Source: JACPHD01 sp964431805
GTDB lineage: Bacteria; Patescibacteriota; Patescibacteriia; Patescibacteriales; GWC2-42-12
NCBI GenBank assembly: GCA_964431805.1
Contig: CAYSKV010000004.1
Location: forward strand, 15,477-79,476
Length of the DNA stretch: 64,000 bases
Direction of reading: 5' to 3'
Shown: positions 1-8,546 of the stretch, one piece after another
Layout: each line of letters opens with the position of its first letter
Position numbering within the stretch: the stretch's first letter is position 1
Made by a program: the position numbers and the translations under genes
Notes under the pieces: model-generated
The model's input: only the letters and a program-made list of their open reading frames with translations
Told to the model about the DNA's origin: nothing
The model's database searches: none

Positions 1-95
1 CCAAGAAAGAGAAAGATAGCGAAAAGGAAGAACCCTCCTCTGCTAAAGCTACGGAGGACAAGAAAAAAGAAAAGCCAGCTAAAAAGAAAAAATAA
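1..95 (+). CDS. C-terminal tail of an upstream gene (5' end outside window)
   Basis: An open frame enters from the left edge and stops at TAA 93-95. The visible 30 residues are almost only Lys, Glu, Ser and Ala, ending in a run of lysines, so this is a charged disordered tail. The segment PSSAKATEDKK is encoded by an imperfect DNA palindrome (TCCTC at 36-40, GAGGA at 54-58) and may be an inserted repeat and not ancestral coding sequence. The gene itself cannot be identified from the tail. Confidence 0.7.
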   Translation, partial: KKEKDSEKEEPSSAKATEDKKKEKPAKKKK

Positions 96-115
96 AAGTA
101 AATTCAGATAAGATA

Positions 116-147
116 AAAAACGCTCCTAAAAACTAGGAGCGTTTTTA
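116..147 (+). terminator. Intrinsic terminator
   Basis: Perfect 8-bp stem ACGCTCCT (120-127) / AGGAGCGT (135-142) with a 7-nt loop, A-tract before and T-tract after. It closes the upstream gene and separates it from glyS. Confidence 0.9.
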
Positions 148-175
148 TTGCAAATATGCAAAGAAATGTTATAAT
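148..175 (+). promoter_or_regulatory. Promoter of glyS
   Basis: TTGCAA (148-153), 16-nt spacer, TATAAT (170-175), with an extended -10 TGT just before it (167-169). It sits between the upstream terminator and glyS. Confidence 0.65.
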
Positions 176-211
176 GAATTAAGCAAATTAAAGCCTAATT
201 TTTATAAAAAT

Positions 212-1618
212 ATGAGTAATAAAAAGGATAATGCAGTCTTAGAAAAAATCGTTTCTTTATGTAAAAGGCGTGGTTTTGTGTATCCGTCTTCAGAAATTTA
301 TGGCGGCTTAGCCGCGATTTATGACTATGGACATTATGGCACATTGTTAAAGAATAATATTCGCGATTCTTGGTGGAAAAGCATGATTCAGATGCGAGAC
401 GATGTCGTCGGTCTTGATAGCGCGATTTTTATGCATCCAAAAACCTGGGTTGCCTCCGGACACGTTGGCGGTTTTAACGATCCGCAAATTGATTGCAAAG
501 TTTGTAAAAATAGATTTAGAGCCGATCATTTATTAAAAAGTTATGGCATTGAAGCTGATAAAGCTACCCTAGAAGAGATTAACAATCATCTAAATGAACT
601 TCGCGCAAAAAAGAAATTAAAATGCCCTAACTGCGGTTCGACTAATTTAACGGACGCAAAAGTTTTTTCGTTAATGGTAAAATCAAATATCGGTTCTCCG
701 ACGGATGAGCTTAAAGAAGAAAATGTTGTTTATTTAAGACCGGAAACTTGCGGCGGCATTTATTTAGAATATAAAAATACGGTTGATTCTTTGCATAAGA
801 AATTACCTTTTGGTATCGCGCAAGTTGGTAAAGCTTTTAGAAATGAAATTGTGGCTAGGCAATTTATTTTTAGAACTCGCGAATTTGAACAAATGGAAAT
901 GCAATATTTTCTTCATCCGAGCATGATGAAAGAAAAATATGATATGTGGAAAGAAATAAGATGGAATTGGTATTTAGCTAATGGCATACCGGCGGATAAA
1001 ATAAAATGGTATAAACATGAAAAGTTGGCTCATTATGCCTCCGAAGCTTATGATATTTTATATGATTTTAAAATTTTTGGCGATTTTGATGAAGTGGAAG
1101 GAATTCATGCTCGAGGCAATTGGGATTTAACTCAACATTCTAAATTTTCCGGCATAGAACTTAATTACACTGACGACAAAACCGGCGAAAAATTTATTCC
1201 GCATATTATGGAAACATCCGCCGGTCTTAATCGAATGCTTTTAATGTTCCTTGATTTCGCTTACTCAGAAGAAACGGTTAAAGACGAGACTAGAGTAGTA
1301 ATGAAATTTCCTAAACATTTAGCGCCAATTAAAATCGCTGTTTTTCCTTTATTAAGAAATAAGCCGGAGTTGGTTAAAAAGGCTAAAGAATTATATTCAG
1401 AATTGGCAAAAAATTATATATGTGAGTTTGATGATAATGGCAATATCGGCAAGCGTTATCGCCGACAAGATGAAATTGGCACGCCATATTGCGTAACCGT
1501 TGACTTTGATACTTTAGAGGATAATCAGGTCACAGTAAGAGACCGCGATACCATGGAACAAGCTAGAGTAAAGATATCTGAATTAGAAAATTTTTTTCAA
1601 GACAAGTTTTCTAAATGA
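212..1618 (+). CDS. glyS: Glycyl-tRNA synthetase, homodimeric (alpha2) type
   Basis: Charges tRNA-Gly with glycine in the cytoplasm. The 468 residues have the class II core of the eukaryote/archaeal-like alpha2 GlyRS: the N-terminal IYGGLAAIYDYG segment, a motif-2 region around ARQFIFRTREFEQMEM, RPETCGGIYLEYK, and a C-terminal anticodon-binding domain (about 370-465). A CxxC...CxxC zinc ribbon (CKVC and CPNC, about residues 96-145) is inserted, as is common in this family. The start is the first ATG after the promoter; there is no clear SD. It is not the alpha2-beta2 glyQ/glyS enzyme of most bacteria. Ends in TGA, which argues for the standard bacterial code. Confidence 0.95.
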   Translation: MSNKKDNAVLEKIVSLCKRRGFVYPSSEIYGGLAAIYDYGHYGTLLKNNIRDSWWKSMIQMRDDVVGLDSAIFMHPKTWVASGHVGGFNDPQIDCKVCKNRFRADHLLKSYGIEADKATLEEINNHLNELRAKKKLKCPNCGSTNLTDAKVFSLMVKSNIGSPTDELKEENVVYLRPETCGGIYLEYKNTVDSLHKKLPFGIAQVGKAFRNEIVARQFIFRTREFEQMEMQYFLHPSMMKEKYDMWKEIRWNWYLANGIPADKIKWYKHEKLAHYASEAYDILYDFKIFGDFDEVEGIHARGNWDLTQHSKFSGIELNYTDDKTGEKFIPHIMETSAGLNRMLLMFLDFAYSEETVKDETRVVMKFPKHLAPIKIAVFPLLRNKPELVKKAKELYSELAKNYICEFDDNGNIGKRYRRQDEIGTPYCVTVDFDTLEDNQVTVRDRDTMEQARVKISELENFFQDKFSK

Positions 1619-1647
1619 TTGCCAAAAATCAAAAAATGTAATATAAT
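1619..1647 (+). promoter_or_regulatory. Promoter of ftsH
   Basis: TTGCCA (1619-1624), 17-nt spacer, TATAAT (1642-1647), immediately after the glyS stop codon and about 35 nt before the ftsH ATG. Confidence 0.65.
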
Positions 1648-1681
1648 TTTATAATAATTAATAGTAAATTTACATAAATAA

Positions 1682-3511
1682 ATGAAAAATTTAATTAAAA
1701 ACTTTTTAATATTTTTTACGGTATTTTTGTTAATTGCCGCAATCTTTAGTTTTTTTGGCGGCACCGGACAAAAAACTGAACAAGTCGGAGTAGAAACTTT
1801 AATTGGGCAAATAAATAGCCAAAACGTTAGTAAAATTGTTGTGGTGGGTAATGAAATAAGAGTAACTTTAAAAGATGGAAAAAGTGAAATAGTAAAAAAA
1901 GAAGCCGGTGATACTTTTTCGCAGATTGTTAAAAATTATAACGTTGATCCAGCCCAATTAAGCGGCTTAACGGTTGAGGTTCAAGATAATCAGGGTATGG
2001 ATTATTGGTTGGCGACAATTTTACCATTTTTAATTCCGTTTCTCTTAATTAGTGTTTTTATTTATTTTATGATGCGTTCGGTTCAGGGCGCTAATTCTAA
2101 GGCTATGATGTTTGGTCAATCTCAGGCTAGAGAAACCGGTCGGGAATTTAAGGGTAAGGTAACTTTTAAAGATGTGGCCGGAGCTAAAGAGGCTAAAGAA
2201 GAATTATCAGAAGTAGTTGAATTTTTAAGAAATCCTTTAAAATTTTCTGATTTGGGAGCGCGCACACCGCGCGGAGTTTTGCTTTTAGGCAGTCCGGGTA
2301 CGGGTAAAACATTATTAGCTCGAGCGGTTGCTGGCGAAGCTAGCGTGCCATTTTTTTCAATTTCCGGTTCCGAATTCGTTGAAATGTTTGTGGGCGTAGG
2401 CGCTTCGCGCGTTAGAGATTTATTTCGTAAAGCTAAAAAAAGCGCGCCTTGCATAATTTTTATTGATGAAATTGACGCGGTCGGTCGCCGACGCGGCGCA
2501 GGACTCGGCGGTTCTCACGATGAACGCGAACAGACTTTAAATCAAATTTTAGTTGAAATGGATGGCTTTGATCCTAATACTAATGTTATAGTTATCGCGG
2601 CGACTAATCGCCCCGATGTTTTAGATCCAGCCTTACTTCGACCAGGTCGTTTTGATCGCCGAGTTATTTTAGATGAACCAGATTTAGCCGATCGTGAAGC
2701 TATTTTAAAAGTTCATTCAAAGAAAAAACCATTAGGTAAGGACGTAAGCTTGAAGCGTGTTGCCGAAAGAACTCCTGGTTTTACCGGTGCTGATTTGGCT
2801 AATCTTTTAAATGAAGCCGCAATTTTAGCGGCCATGAAAAATAAAAAAATAATTGATTTAGAAGAAATTTTTTCTTCGATTGAAAAGGTAATGCTTGGTC
2901 CGGAAAGAAAATCAAGAATTTTATCAGACAAAGAAAAAAAGATAACTGCTTATCATGAAGCTGGCCATGCTATTGTCGCGCATTTTCTACCGCATAGCGA
3001 TCCAGTACAAAAAGTTTCTATTATCGCTCGCGGCCAAGCCGGCGGTTATACTCTTAAAATACCTCTAGAAGATAAGCATATGTATTCTAAAACAGAGTAT
3101 GTTGAAGAAATTGCTGTGCTACTTGCTGGTTATATTACTGAGCAGGAAATTTTTGGCGAAGTTACTACCGGCGCTACTTCTGATTTGCGCCGCGCTACTA
3201 ATTTAGCTAGAAAATTAATTACTGATTTTGGCATGAGTGAAAATTTGGGTCCGCGAACTTTTGGTGAAAAAGATGAGATGATCTTTTTAGGTAGAGAAAT
3301 CCATGAACAGCGCGATTATAGTGAAAAAGTAGCTGAGCAAATTGATAAAGAAATATCTAATTTTATTGATAAGGCCGTGCATCAAGCCAAGGGTTTAATT
3401 AAATCCAAACATGAATTTTTAGAAAAAACCGTAGACGAACTTATGAAAAAAGAGACCTTAGAAAAAGAAGAATTTGAAAAGATTGTTGGCCCTAAACAAA
3501 AAGAAGAATAA
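1682..3511 (+). CDS. ftsH: ATP-dependent zinc metalloprotease FtsH
   Basis: Membrane-anchored AAA+ protease that extracts and degrades membrane and soluble proteins. Two membrane segments (about 7-25 and 110-131) flank a small extracytoplasmic domain. The AAA module has Walker A GSPGTGKT at 203-210 (Ser in place of the usual Pro), Walker B IIFIDEID, and the arginine-rich second region of homology. The M41 protease domain carries the zinc motif HEAGH at 425-429. At 609 residues it is a normal full-length FtsH with a short charged C-terminus. Single-gene transcription unit with its own promoter; followed by a palindromic repeat and no clear terminator. Confidence 0.97.
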   Translation: MKNLIKNFLIFFTVFLLIAAIFSFFGGTGQKTEQVGVETLIGQINSQNVSKIVVVGNEIRVTLKDGKSEIVKKEAGDTFSQIVKNYNVDPAQLSGLTVEVQDNQGMDYWLATILPFLIPFLLISVFIYFMMRSVQGANSKAMMFGQSQARETGREFKGKVTFKDVAGAKEAKEELSEVVEFLRNPLKFSDLGARTPRGVLLLGSPGTGKTLLARAVAGEASVPFFSISGSEFVEMFVGVGASRVRDLFRKAKKSAPCIIFIDEIDAVGRRRGAGLGGSHDEREQTLNQILVEMDGFDPNTNVIVIAATNRPDVLDPALLRPGRFDRRVILDEPDLADREAILKVHSKKKPLGKDVSLKRVAERTPGFTGADLANLLNEAAILAAMKNKKIIDLEEIFSSIEKVMLGPERKSRILSDKEKKITAYHEAGHAIVAHFLPHSDPVQKVSIIARGQAGGYTLKIPLEDKHMYSKTEYVEEIAVLLAGYITEQEIFGEVTTGATSDLRRATNLARKLITDFGMSENLGPRTFGEKDEMIFLGREIHEQRDYSEKVAEQIDKEISNFIDKAVHQAKGLIKSKHEFLEKTVDELMKKETLEKEEFEKIVGPKQKEE

Positions 3512-3523
3512 TTATACTTAAGA

Positions 3524-3660
3524 TGTCATTGCGAGCGTTAGCGAAGCAATCCCACGAACAGTTAATTAAAATAAATCTTCATCGCAGAAACAATCTATTA
3601 TTTTAATAAATAGTACGTGAGATTGCCGCGTCGCCTGGTCACAGGCTCCTCGCAATGACA
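3524..3660. repeat. 137-bp palindromic dispersed repeat (REP/MITE-like)
   Basis: Bounded by a perfect 12-bp inverted repeat, TGTCATTGCGAG (3524-3535) and CTCGCAATGACA (3649-3660). A second inner inverted pair GCAATCCCACG / CGTGAGATTGC has one mismatch. There is no open frame. Elements beginning TGTCATTGCGAG occur in many bacterial genomes (recalled, not searched). The right end supplies a good -35 box for the next gene. Confidence 0.75.
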
Positions 3661-3683
3661 TGAGATATTTTTTGTGGTATAAT
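3655..3683 (+). promoter_or_regulatory. Promoter of the downstream membrane protein, -35 inside the repeat
   Basis: ATGACA (3655-3660, the last six bases of the palindromic repeat), 17-nt spacer, TATAAT (3678-3683) with extended -10 TGG (3675-3677). Confidence 0.65.
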
Positions 3684-3735
3684 ATAAATATTAATAATTA
3701 AACCTCGCTCCATAAAGCGAATGAAGGGGGAATTT

Positions 3736-4719
3736 ATGCCATTTTATAGAAATATTTTAAAACAAGCTTGGGACTTAACTCGGCGTAATAAATATCTCTG
3801 GTGGTTTGGTATTTTTGCCGCTTTAATTGGTAATGGCGGTGAATTTGAAATTTTATTTAATAATACCGGCGGTGATCCGGCGCAAGCGCTATTTCCTGCT
3901 TGGCAAAGAGTCGCTTCAACTGGAGTTTTTAGCGGTCATACTTTAAATAATATTGGAGCTTTATTAAGGCAAGATACCTTAAATATGATTCTTGTTTTTT
4001 TGGCTTGTTTAATTGTTTTAATTGTTGTGGTGCTGTTAGTTTGGCTGGTTATAGTTTCGCAAGCCGCGGTCGTTAATAATTCAGCCGCGATTATTAAACA
4101 AAAAAAACATAATCTTAAAGATGGTTTTGATTCTGGAATTTTGAATTTTTGGCCGGTTTTAACTTTGAATATTATAATCAAAGCTATAATTTATATATTG
4201 TTAGTGGCAATTAGTTTACCGGCAATTTTTTTCAGAGGAAGTTTTGTCGCCAACACTTTTTATATTATTGCCTTAGTGATTGTTGTACTACTAGCTATAA
4301 TTTTATCTTTTATAATGAAATATGCCGTGGCTTACGTGGTAGTTAATAAAAGTAAAGTTTTGTCTGCCATTAAACGCGGCTTTAAACTTTTTCAAAGAAA
4401 TTGGTTAATAAGTTTTGAGATGGCTGTTATTCTATTCGCTGTAAATTTATTGATCGGTTTAGGTATAGTTTTAGCGATTTTGACTTTAGCCGTGCCATTT
4501 GCATTTTTAGCTTTAATTTTTTACTATGCTTTTTCCGCAATTGGTTTTTGGTTAATAGCTATTTTAGCTTTTACTAGCTTTTTGTTTATTATTGTTTTAA
4601 TTGGAGCGGCTTTAGCGGTTTTTCAGATTTCTTCCTGGACCGGGTTATTTTTAGAACTTGATAAAAAGAGTGGTTCCAGTAAATTAGTTAGAATGGTAAA
4701 TAACATGGTAAAGGCGTAA
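3736..4719 (+). CDS. Polytopic membrane protein, function unknown
   Basis: I do not recognise a named family. The 327-residue protein begins MPFYRNILKQAWDLTRRNKYLWWFG and contains about six hydrophobic segments (roughly 20-35, 90-120, 140-165, 180-215, 225-260, 265-310), so it is an integral inner-membrane protein. An in-frame ATG lies 15 nt upstream, but the start at 3736 is preferred because the bases between the two are a strong SD (GAAGGGGG), one of the few clear SDs in this window. Glycerophosphodiesterase membrane-domain-like or DUF-type membrane proteins of this size are frequent in CPR genomes. Single gene followed by a terminator. Confidence 0.75.
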   Translation: MPFYRNILKQAWDLTRRNKYLWWFGIFAALIGNGGEFEILFNNTGGDPAQALFPAWQRVASTGVFSGHTLNNIGALLRQDTLNMILVFLACLIVLIVVVLLVWLVIVSQAAVVNNSAAIIKQKKHNLKDGFDSGILNFWPVLTLNIIIKAIIYILLVAISLPAIFFRGSFVANTFYIIALVIVVLLAIILSFIMKYAVAYVVVNKSKVLSAIKRGFKLFQRNWLISFEMAVILFAVNLLIGLGIVLAILTLAVPFAFLALIFYYAFSAIGFWLIAILAFTSFLFIIVLIGAALAVFQISSWTGLFLELDKKSGSSKLVRMVNNMVKA

Positions 4720-4740
4720 AAAACTTAAAATTATTTTTAG

Positions 4741-4777
4741 ATAAAAAAGAGTATGACAGTAGTCATGCTCTTTTTAA
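4741..4777 (+). terminator. Intrinsic terminator
   Basis: Stem AAAAAGAGTATGAC / GTCATGCTCTTTTT with an AGTA loop and T-run, about 25 nt after the membrane-protein stop codon. Confidence 0.85.
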
Positions 4778-4825
4778 ATTTAAATTTTCTAGGCTCGCCT
4801 TAAAATATAATTTAAAATCACCAAA

Positions 4826-4959
4826 GGGGTTCGGGGAGTGGAGTTGGCGACAAGGCTTATAGAGATTAGATAAATCAATGTTCTAGCCAATCGGAACTCC
4901 CCGAGATTTTTTGCTTACTTTTTAGTCATAAAAAGTAAGTCCTAGCGAAGCGACACGGA
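4826..4959. repeat. Dispersed two-hairpin repeat, copy 1
   Basis: About 134 bp without coding potential in the 325-bp gap before ruvA. Hairpin 1: TCGGGGAGT (4831-4839) / ACTCCCCGA (4896-4904). Hairpin 2: CTTACTTTTTA (4914-4924) / TAAAAAGTAAG (4929-4939), then CCTAGCGAAGCGACACGG. A diverged copy in the opposite orientation lies at 24694-24836, with the same order of hairpins and the same flanking words. The rest of the gap shows nothing I can name. Confidence 0.7.
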
Positions 4960-5044
4960 TGTTAAATTCAGAAAAAAGTATACTATAACATTTGAATTCT
5001 TATGAATTGCTTATTTGTTAAATTTATGTAAAAATAAGAGTATT

Positions 5045-5623
5045 ATGATCTCATATTTAAAAGGAAAAATTAGGAATAAAGGTAACGGTTTTGTAATATT
5101 AGAAGTAAATAATATTGGCTATCAAGTTTTTATTTCGCCTTTGTTTTATGCTGATTTAAGCCTTAATCAAGAAGTTGAATTCTATATTTATCAGCAGGTG
5201 CGTGAAGACGCTTTGGATTTGTATGGTTTTAGAAATATGGAAGAATTAGAATTATTTGAATTGTTGCTTTCTATTTCCGGCATCGGGCCAAAATCGGCTC
5301 TAGGAGTTATGTCAATCGCTAGCGTCGCCGATATTAAAGAATCAATTTTTAGAGGTGATCCGGCGCTACTAACTAAAGTTTCTGGTATCGGTCGGAAAAC
5401 CGCCGAAAGAGTAGTTTTAGAATTAAAAGAAAAAATTGGCAAATTGGTTATTGAAGATGGCGGAATAAGTAAAAGCAGTCTTGGTTCAAGCGACGAGATT
5501 GACGCTTTAATGGCACTCGGCTATTCGCTTTCACAAGCACGAGACGCGTTAAATAGTATTGACGGGAAAATAAAGGATAGTGGCGAAAGAATCAGACAAG
5601 CTTTAAAAATGTTGGGAAAATAA
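5045..5623 (+). CDS. ruvA: Holliday junction branch migration protein RuvA
   Basis: DNA-binding subunit of the RuvAB branch-migration motor in recombinational repair. The 192 residues follow the family plan: OB-fold domain (MISYLKGKI start, about 1-62), tandem helix-hairpin-helix motifs (ISGIGPKSALG and VSGIGRKTAERV, about 70-130), flexible acidic linker, and the C-terminal domain that contacts RuvB (about 145-192). The frame is open further upstream to a TTG at 5015, but the ATG at 5045 gives the canonical RuvA N-terminus. ruvB and ruvC are not in this window. Confidence 0.95.
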   Translation: MISYLKGKIRNKGNGFVILEVNNIGYQVFISPLFYADLSLNQEVEFYIYQQVREDALDLYGFRNMEELELFELLLSISGIGPKSALGVMSIASVADIKESIFRGDPALLTKVSGIGRKTAERVVLELKEKIGKLVIEDGGISKSSLGSSDEIDALMALGYSLSQARDALNSIDGKIKDSGERIRQALKMLGK

Positions 5624-5671
5624 ATCTTTAAAATTTTTTTAAGGATTTTTCTCTAAAGGGTTAAATATAAT

Positions 5672-6652
5672 ATGCAAATAATTAAGATAACGGATAAAAA
5701 ACAGCTAAATGATTTTGTTGGCTCACAAACTAAGAGCCAATTTTTGCAATCATGGCAATGGGGGGAATTTCAAAAAGAAGTTAGCGGTACTATTTGGCGA
5801 ATTGGTGTCGTAGAAGATGATGGACGGCTATTAGCTTCGGCTAAATTAGTTAAAAAACAATTACCCATGGGGCGAAGTTATTTTTATTGCGGACGCGGTC
5901 CGGCTATAGGAGATATAAAAAGAAGCGCGGTAATTATGAATGAATTATTTAAGACCATTAAAGATTTAGCCACGGATGAAGGCGCTATGTTTTTAAGGTT
6001 TGAACCGGTTAATGAATTTAAAATTTCTGATTTTAATTTTTCGATTTCTCAGACCATTGATGTCCAGCCAAGCCAAACATTAATTTTAGATTTAACTAAA
6101 TCTGAAGAAGAAATTTTGCAAGGCATGCATCAAAAAACTCGTTATAATATTCGTTTGGCAGAAAAGAAAGGCGTTAAAATTATTGAGGCAGGCGCTGATC
6201 GCTTTGAAGAATTTTGGCAACTCTTAGCTTCTACTGGCGATCGGGATGATTTTAATTTGCATGGTCGTAGTTATTATCAGGCTATGCTAAAAATGGATAA
6301 TAGTTTTGTAAAATTATTATTTGCTGAATATAAAGGTAAATTATTAGCTGGAAATTTAGTAGTTTTTTTCGGCGACACGGTTACTTATATTCATGGCGGT
6401 TCTTCTAATGATAATCGAGAGGTAATGGCGCCATACGCTTTGCAGTGGCATACTATTAAATTAGCTAAACAAGCAGGATTTAAATATTATGATTTTCATG
6501 GTATTGATGAAGTTAAATGGCCAGGAGTAACTCGTTTTAAAATGGGTTACGGCGGACAGATTGTAAAATATCCTGGTACTTTTGATTTAGTATATGATGA
6601 CGCTTGGTATAATATTTATAAAATGATTAGAAAAGTAAGAAGAACATTTTAA
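5672..6652 (+). CDS. FemAB-family aminoacyltransferase (peptidoglycan interpeptide bridge)
   Basis: FemAB proteins use aminoacyl-tRNA to add amino acids to the lipid II stem peptide, building the cross-bridge. The 326 residues show the two GNAT-like halves of the family: QSWQWGEFQ near residue 29-37, MHQKTRYNIRLAEKKGVKI in the middle (about 150-170), and the second-half GNLVVFFGDTVTYIHGGSS followed by YDFHGIDE. The coiled-coil arm of staphylococcal FemA is not obvious. It lies 12 bp before a murE-like gene, so both probably form one wall-precursor transcript. The added amino acid cannot be read from sequence. Confidence 0.88.
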   Translation: MQIIKITDKKQLNDFVGSQTKSQFLQSWQWGEFQKEVSGTIWRIGVVEDDGRLLASAKLVKKQLPMGRSYFYCGRGPAIGDIKRSAVIMNELFKTIKDLATDEGAMFLRFEPVNEFKISDFNFSISQTIDVQPSQTLILDLTKSEEEILQGMHQKTRYNIRLAEKKGVKIIEAGADRFEEFWQLLASTGDRDDFNLHGRSYYQAMLKMDNSFVKLLFAEYKGKLLAGNLVVFFGDTVTYIHGGSSNDNREVMAPYALQWHTIKLAKQAGFKYYDFHGIDEVKWPGVTRFKMGYGGQIVKYPGTFDLVYDDAWYNIYKMIRKVRRTF

Positions 6653-6664
6653 ATATAATTAGTT

Positions 6665-8068
6665 ATGGAAAAATTTTTGCATATAATAAAACGATATATT
6701 CCCATTAAAATATTTAATGCTTTACAACCAATTTATCATTGGTTGTTTTCTGCTTTAGCTTCGGCTTGGTATGGTTGGCCGTCAAATAAACTTATAGTTA
6801 TAGGCATAACTGGCACAACCGGTAAAACTACCAGTGTTTATTTAATTTCTAAAATGCTAACTTCGGCTGGCTATAAAACTGGCTTTACTTCAACGGCTAT
6901 GTTTAATGACGGCGACAAAGAGTGGTTGAATAATAAAAAAATGACCATGTCCGGCAGATTTTTTACCCAGAAAATGTTAAAAAAAATGGTAAAAAATAAA
7001 TGCCAATATGCGATCGTGGAAACTACTTCCCAAGGTATAGAGCAATATCGCCATAAATTTATAAATTATGATGTTGTAATTTTTACCGGTCTTTATCCAG
7101 AGCATATTGAGGCGCATGGCAGTTTCGAGAAGTATAAAGAAGCTAAAGCTAAATTGTTCGCGCATCTTAAAAAATGCAAAACAAAATATGCGGATGATAA
7201 AAAGAAAATAATAAAAACCGATAGCGGTTTAAAAAAAATTGAAGCTAACCGGGTGAAAAAAACCATTATCGCTAATGGCGATGACGCATATGCTAATTTC
7301 TTTTTGTCTTTTTGGGCTGAAGAAAAATTAATTTATACTAAAAATAATGGAATAAGCGATAAATTAAAGAGCGATAAAACTCATATTGTAAATTATGGCG
7401 ATATTAAATCAAATCAGTCGGGTATTAGCTTCAAGGCTGAAAAAACAGAAATAAAATTAAATTTATTAGGCGAATATAATGCGGCTAACGCTATGAATGC
7501 GGTTTGTTTAGGTTTAAGCCAAGATATAAAATTAGAAAAAATAAGAATTGGTTTAGAAAAAATAAAAGGCGTTCCTGGTAGAATGGAAATAATTAAGAGT
7601 GCAGAGCCGGTTTTTACGGTTATAATTGATTACGCTTTTGAACCAGAAGCTTTAAAAAAAATATATAGTACTATTTTAAATTTAGAACATAATAAAATAA
7701 TTCATGTTTTAGGTTCAGCTGGCGGCGGGCGAGATATAGCTAGGCGGTCTAAACTCGGAGCTCTTTCTAGCATGACCGCTGATATAGTAATTGTAACCAA
7801 TGAAGACCCTTACGATGATGATCCAAAATTAATTATTGATCAAGTTGCCATGGGCGCTAAAAATGGCGGCAAAGTTTTAGAAAAAGATTTATTTAAAATT
7901 GAAGATCGGCGAGAAGCTATTAAAAAAGCTCTAACTGAAGCTAGTGAAGGCGATATAGTTTTAATAACCGGTAAGGGTTGCGAGCAGGCGATTTGCGTAG
8001 CCGGAGGTGTAAAAATTCCGTGGGACGATAGAAAAGTGGTAGAGGAGGAATTGAAAAAATTGAAATAA
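6665..8068 (+). CDS. murE: MurE-like Mur ligase (UDP-MurNAc-tripeptide synthetase type), lacking the usual N-terminal domain
   Basis: ATP-dependent ligase expected to add the third residue to UDP-MurNAc-dipeptide in the cytoplasm. The P-loop GTTGKTT is at residues 50-56, followed by ETTSQG, the conserved Y..AK..LF with the lysine that is carbamylated in MurE, LGEYNAANAMNAV, and the C-terminal domain with GSAGGGRD and GKGCEQAI. In known MurE an N-terminal UDP-binding domain of about 90 residues precedes the P-loop; here only 49 residues with a hydrophobic stretch precede it. The amino-acid specificity loop reads NEDPYDDDP and not the DNPR of meso-DAP enzymes, so the substrate is open. Other Mur-ligase-like enzymes remain possible. 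Confidence 0.85.
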   Translation: MEKFLHIIKRYIPIKIFNALQPIYHWLFSALASAWYGWPSNKLIVIGITGTTGKTTSVYLISKMLTSAGYKTGFTSTAMFNDGDKEWLNNKKMTMSGRFFTQKMLKKMVKNKCQYAIVETTSQGIEQYRHKFINYDVVIFTGLYPEHIEAHGSFEKYKEAKAKLFAHLKKCKTKYADDKKKIIKTDSGLKKIEANRVKKTIIANGDDAYANFFLSFWAEEKLIYTKNNGISDKLKSDKTHIVNYGDIKSNQSGISFKAEKTEIKLNLLGEYNAANAMNAVCLGLSQDIKLEKIRIGLEKIKGVPGRMEIIKSAEPVFTVIIDYAFEPEALKKIYSTILNLEHNKIIHVLGSAGGGRDIARRSKLGALSSMTADIVIVTNEDPYDDDPKLIIDQVAMGAKNGGKVLEKDLFKIEDRREAIKKALTEASEGDIVLITGKGCEQAICVAGGVKIPWDDRKVVEEELKKLK

Positions 8069-8277
8069 ATTTTTATGTTAAAAATAACATACTTCGTGCA
8101 TGGCACAATAAAGGATAATAAAAAAGGCATTGCTGCGGACTGGAAATATCAGTGCTCTATTTGTGGATAACAATATCTATTGTTATGTAAAAATAATATT
8201 AAAATTATATATTATCGCTAATATTAAATAAAATTAATTAATCTTCTGTATTTTTTGAAAATTTAAGCTAAAAACCC

Positions 8278-8306
8278 TTGACAAGCCCAATGATTGTTGT
8301 TAATAT
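8278..8306 (+). promoter_or_regulatory. Consensus sigma70 promoter upstream of rpoBC
   Basis: TTGACA (8278-8283), exactly 17 nt, TAATAT (8301-8306). Expected transcription start near 8313. It is the only strong promoter seen in the 543-bp gap before rpoB. Confidence 0.8.
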
Positions 8307-8312
8307 TTAAGA

Positions 8313-8458
8313 AGTTTTCAACAGGTAAAAAATTTGTAAATAAAATAGAATTCTTTCTGAGTCTCCGTTTTAACGGGGAAGGCAGAATAAAAATCCAAAC
8401 GGCTCCGTAAAGACAGAACTCTAACGGAAAGGAAATAGCATTGGCCGTTTTTTTGTTA
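8313..8458 (+). ncRNA. Candidate leader RNA or small RNA ending in terminator-like hairpin
   Basis: Starts about 7 nt after the consensus promoter. Contains a small hairpin TCTCCG-UUUUAA-CGGGGA (near 8362-8379) and a composite terminator: outer stem AAACGGC (8397-8403) / GCCGTTT (8444-8450), inner stem TCCGT / ACGGA, then a T-run to 8454. No known riboswitch or T-box core was recognised. It may be a leader attenuator of rpoBC or an independent sRNA. Confidence 0.5.
8397..8454 (+). terminator. Terminator-like hairpin 1 in rpoB leader
   Basis: AAACGGC / GCCGTTT outer stem followed by a seven-base T-run; the inner TCCGT / ACGGA stem makes it a two-step structure. Confidence 0.6.
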
Positions 8459-8546
8459 TCTTCGTTATTCATTTTTAAAATCCCCTTGCATATTTTTAAA
8501 TCTTAAATAAGTGAAGACTTGTCTCATTAATTAAATATTTCGCGTT

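Noticed and set aside
4826..4959. Copy 1 of the two-hairpin element as a riboswitch of ruvA
   Set aside because: A diverged copy precedes xth in the opposite orientation, so a dispersed element fits better than a gene-specific leader.
8263..8472. Minus-strand 69-codon frame in the rpoB leader
   Set aside because: It has a passable SD (AAGGGG) but no domain, and overlaps the plus-strand promoter and terminator-like hairpin. I favour the leader RNA reading, and a gene here is not excluded.
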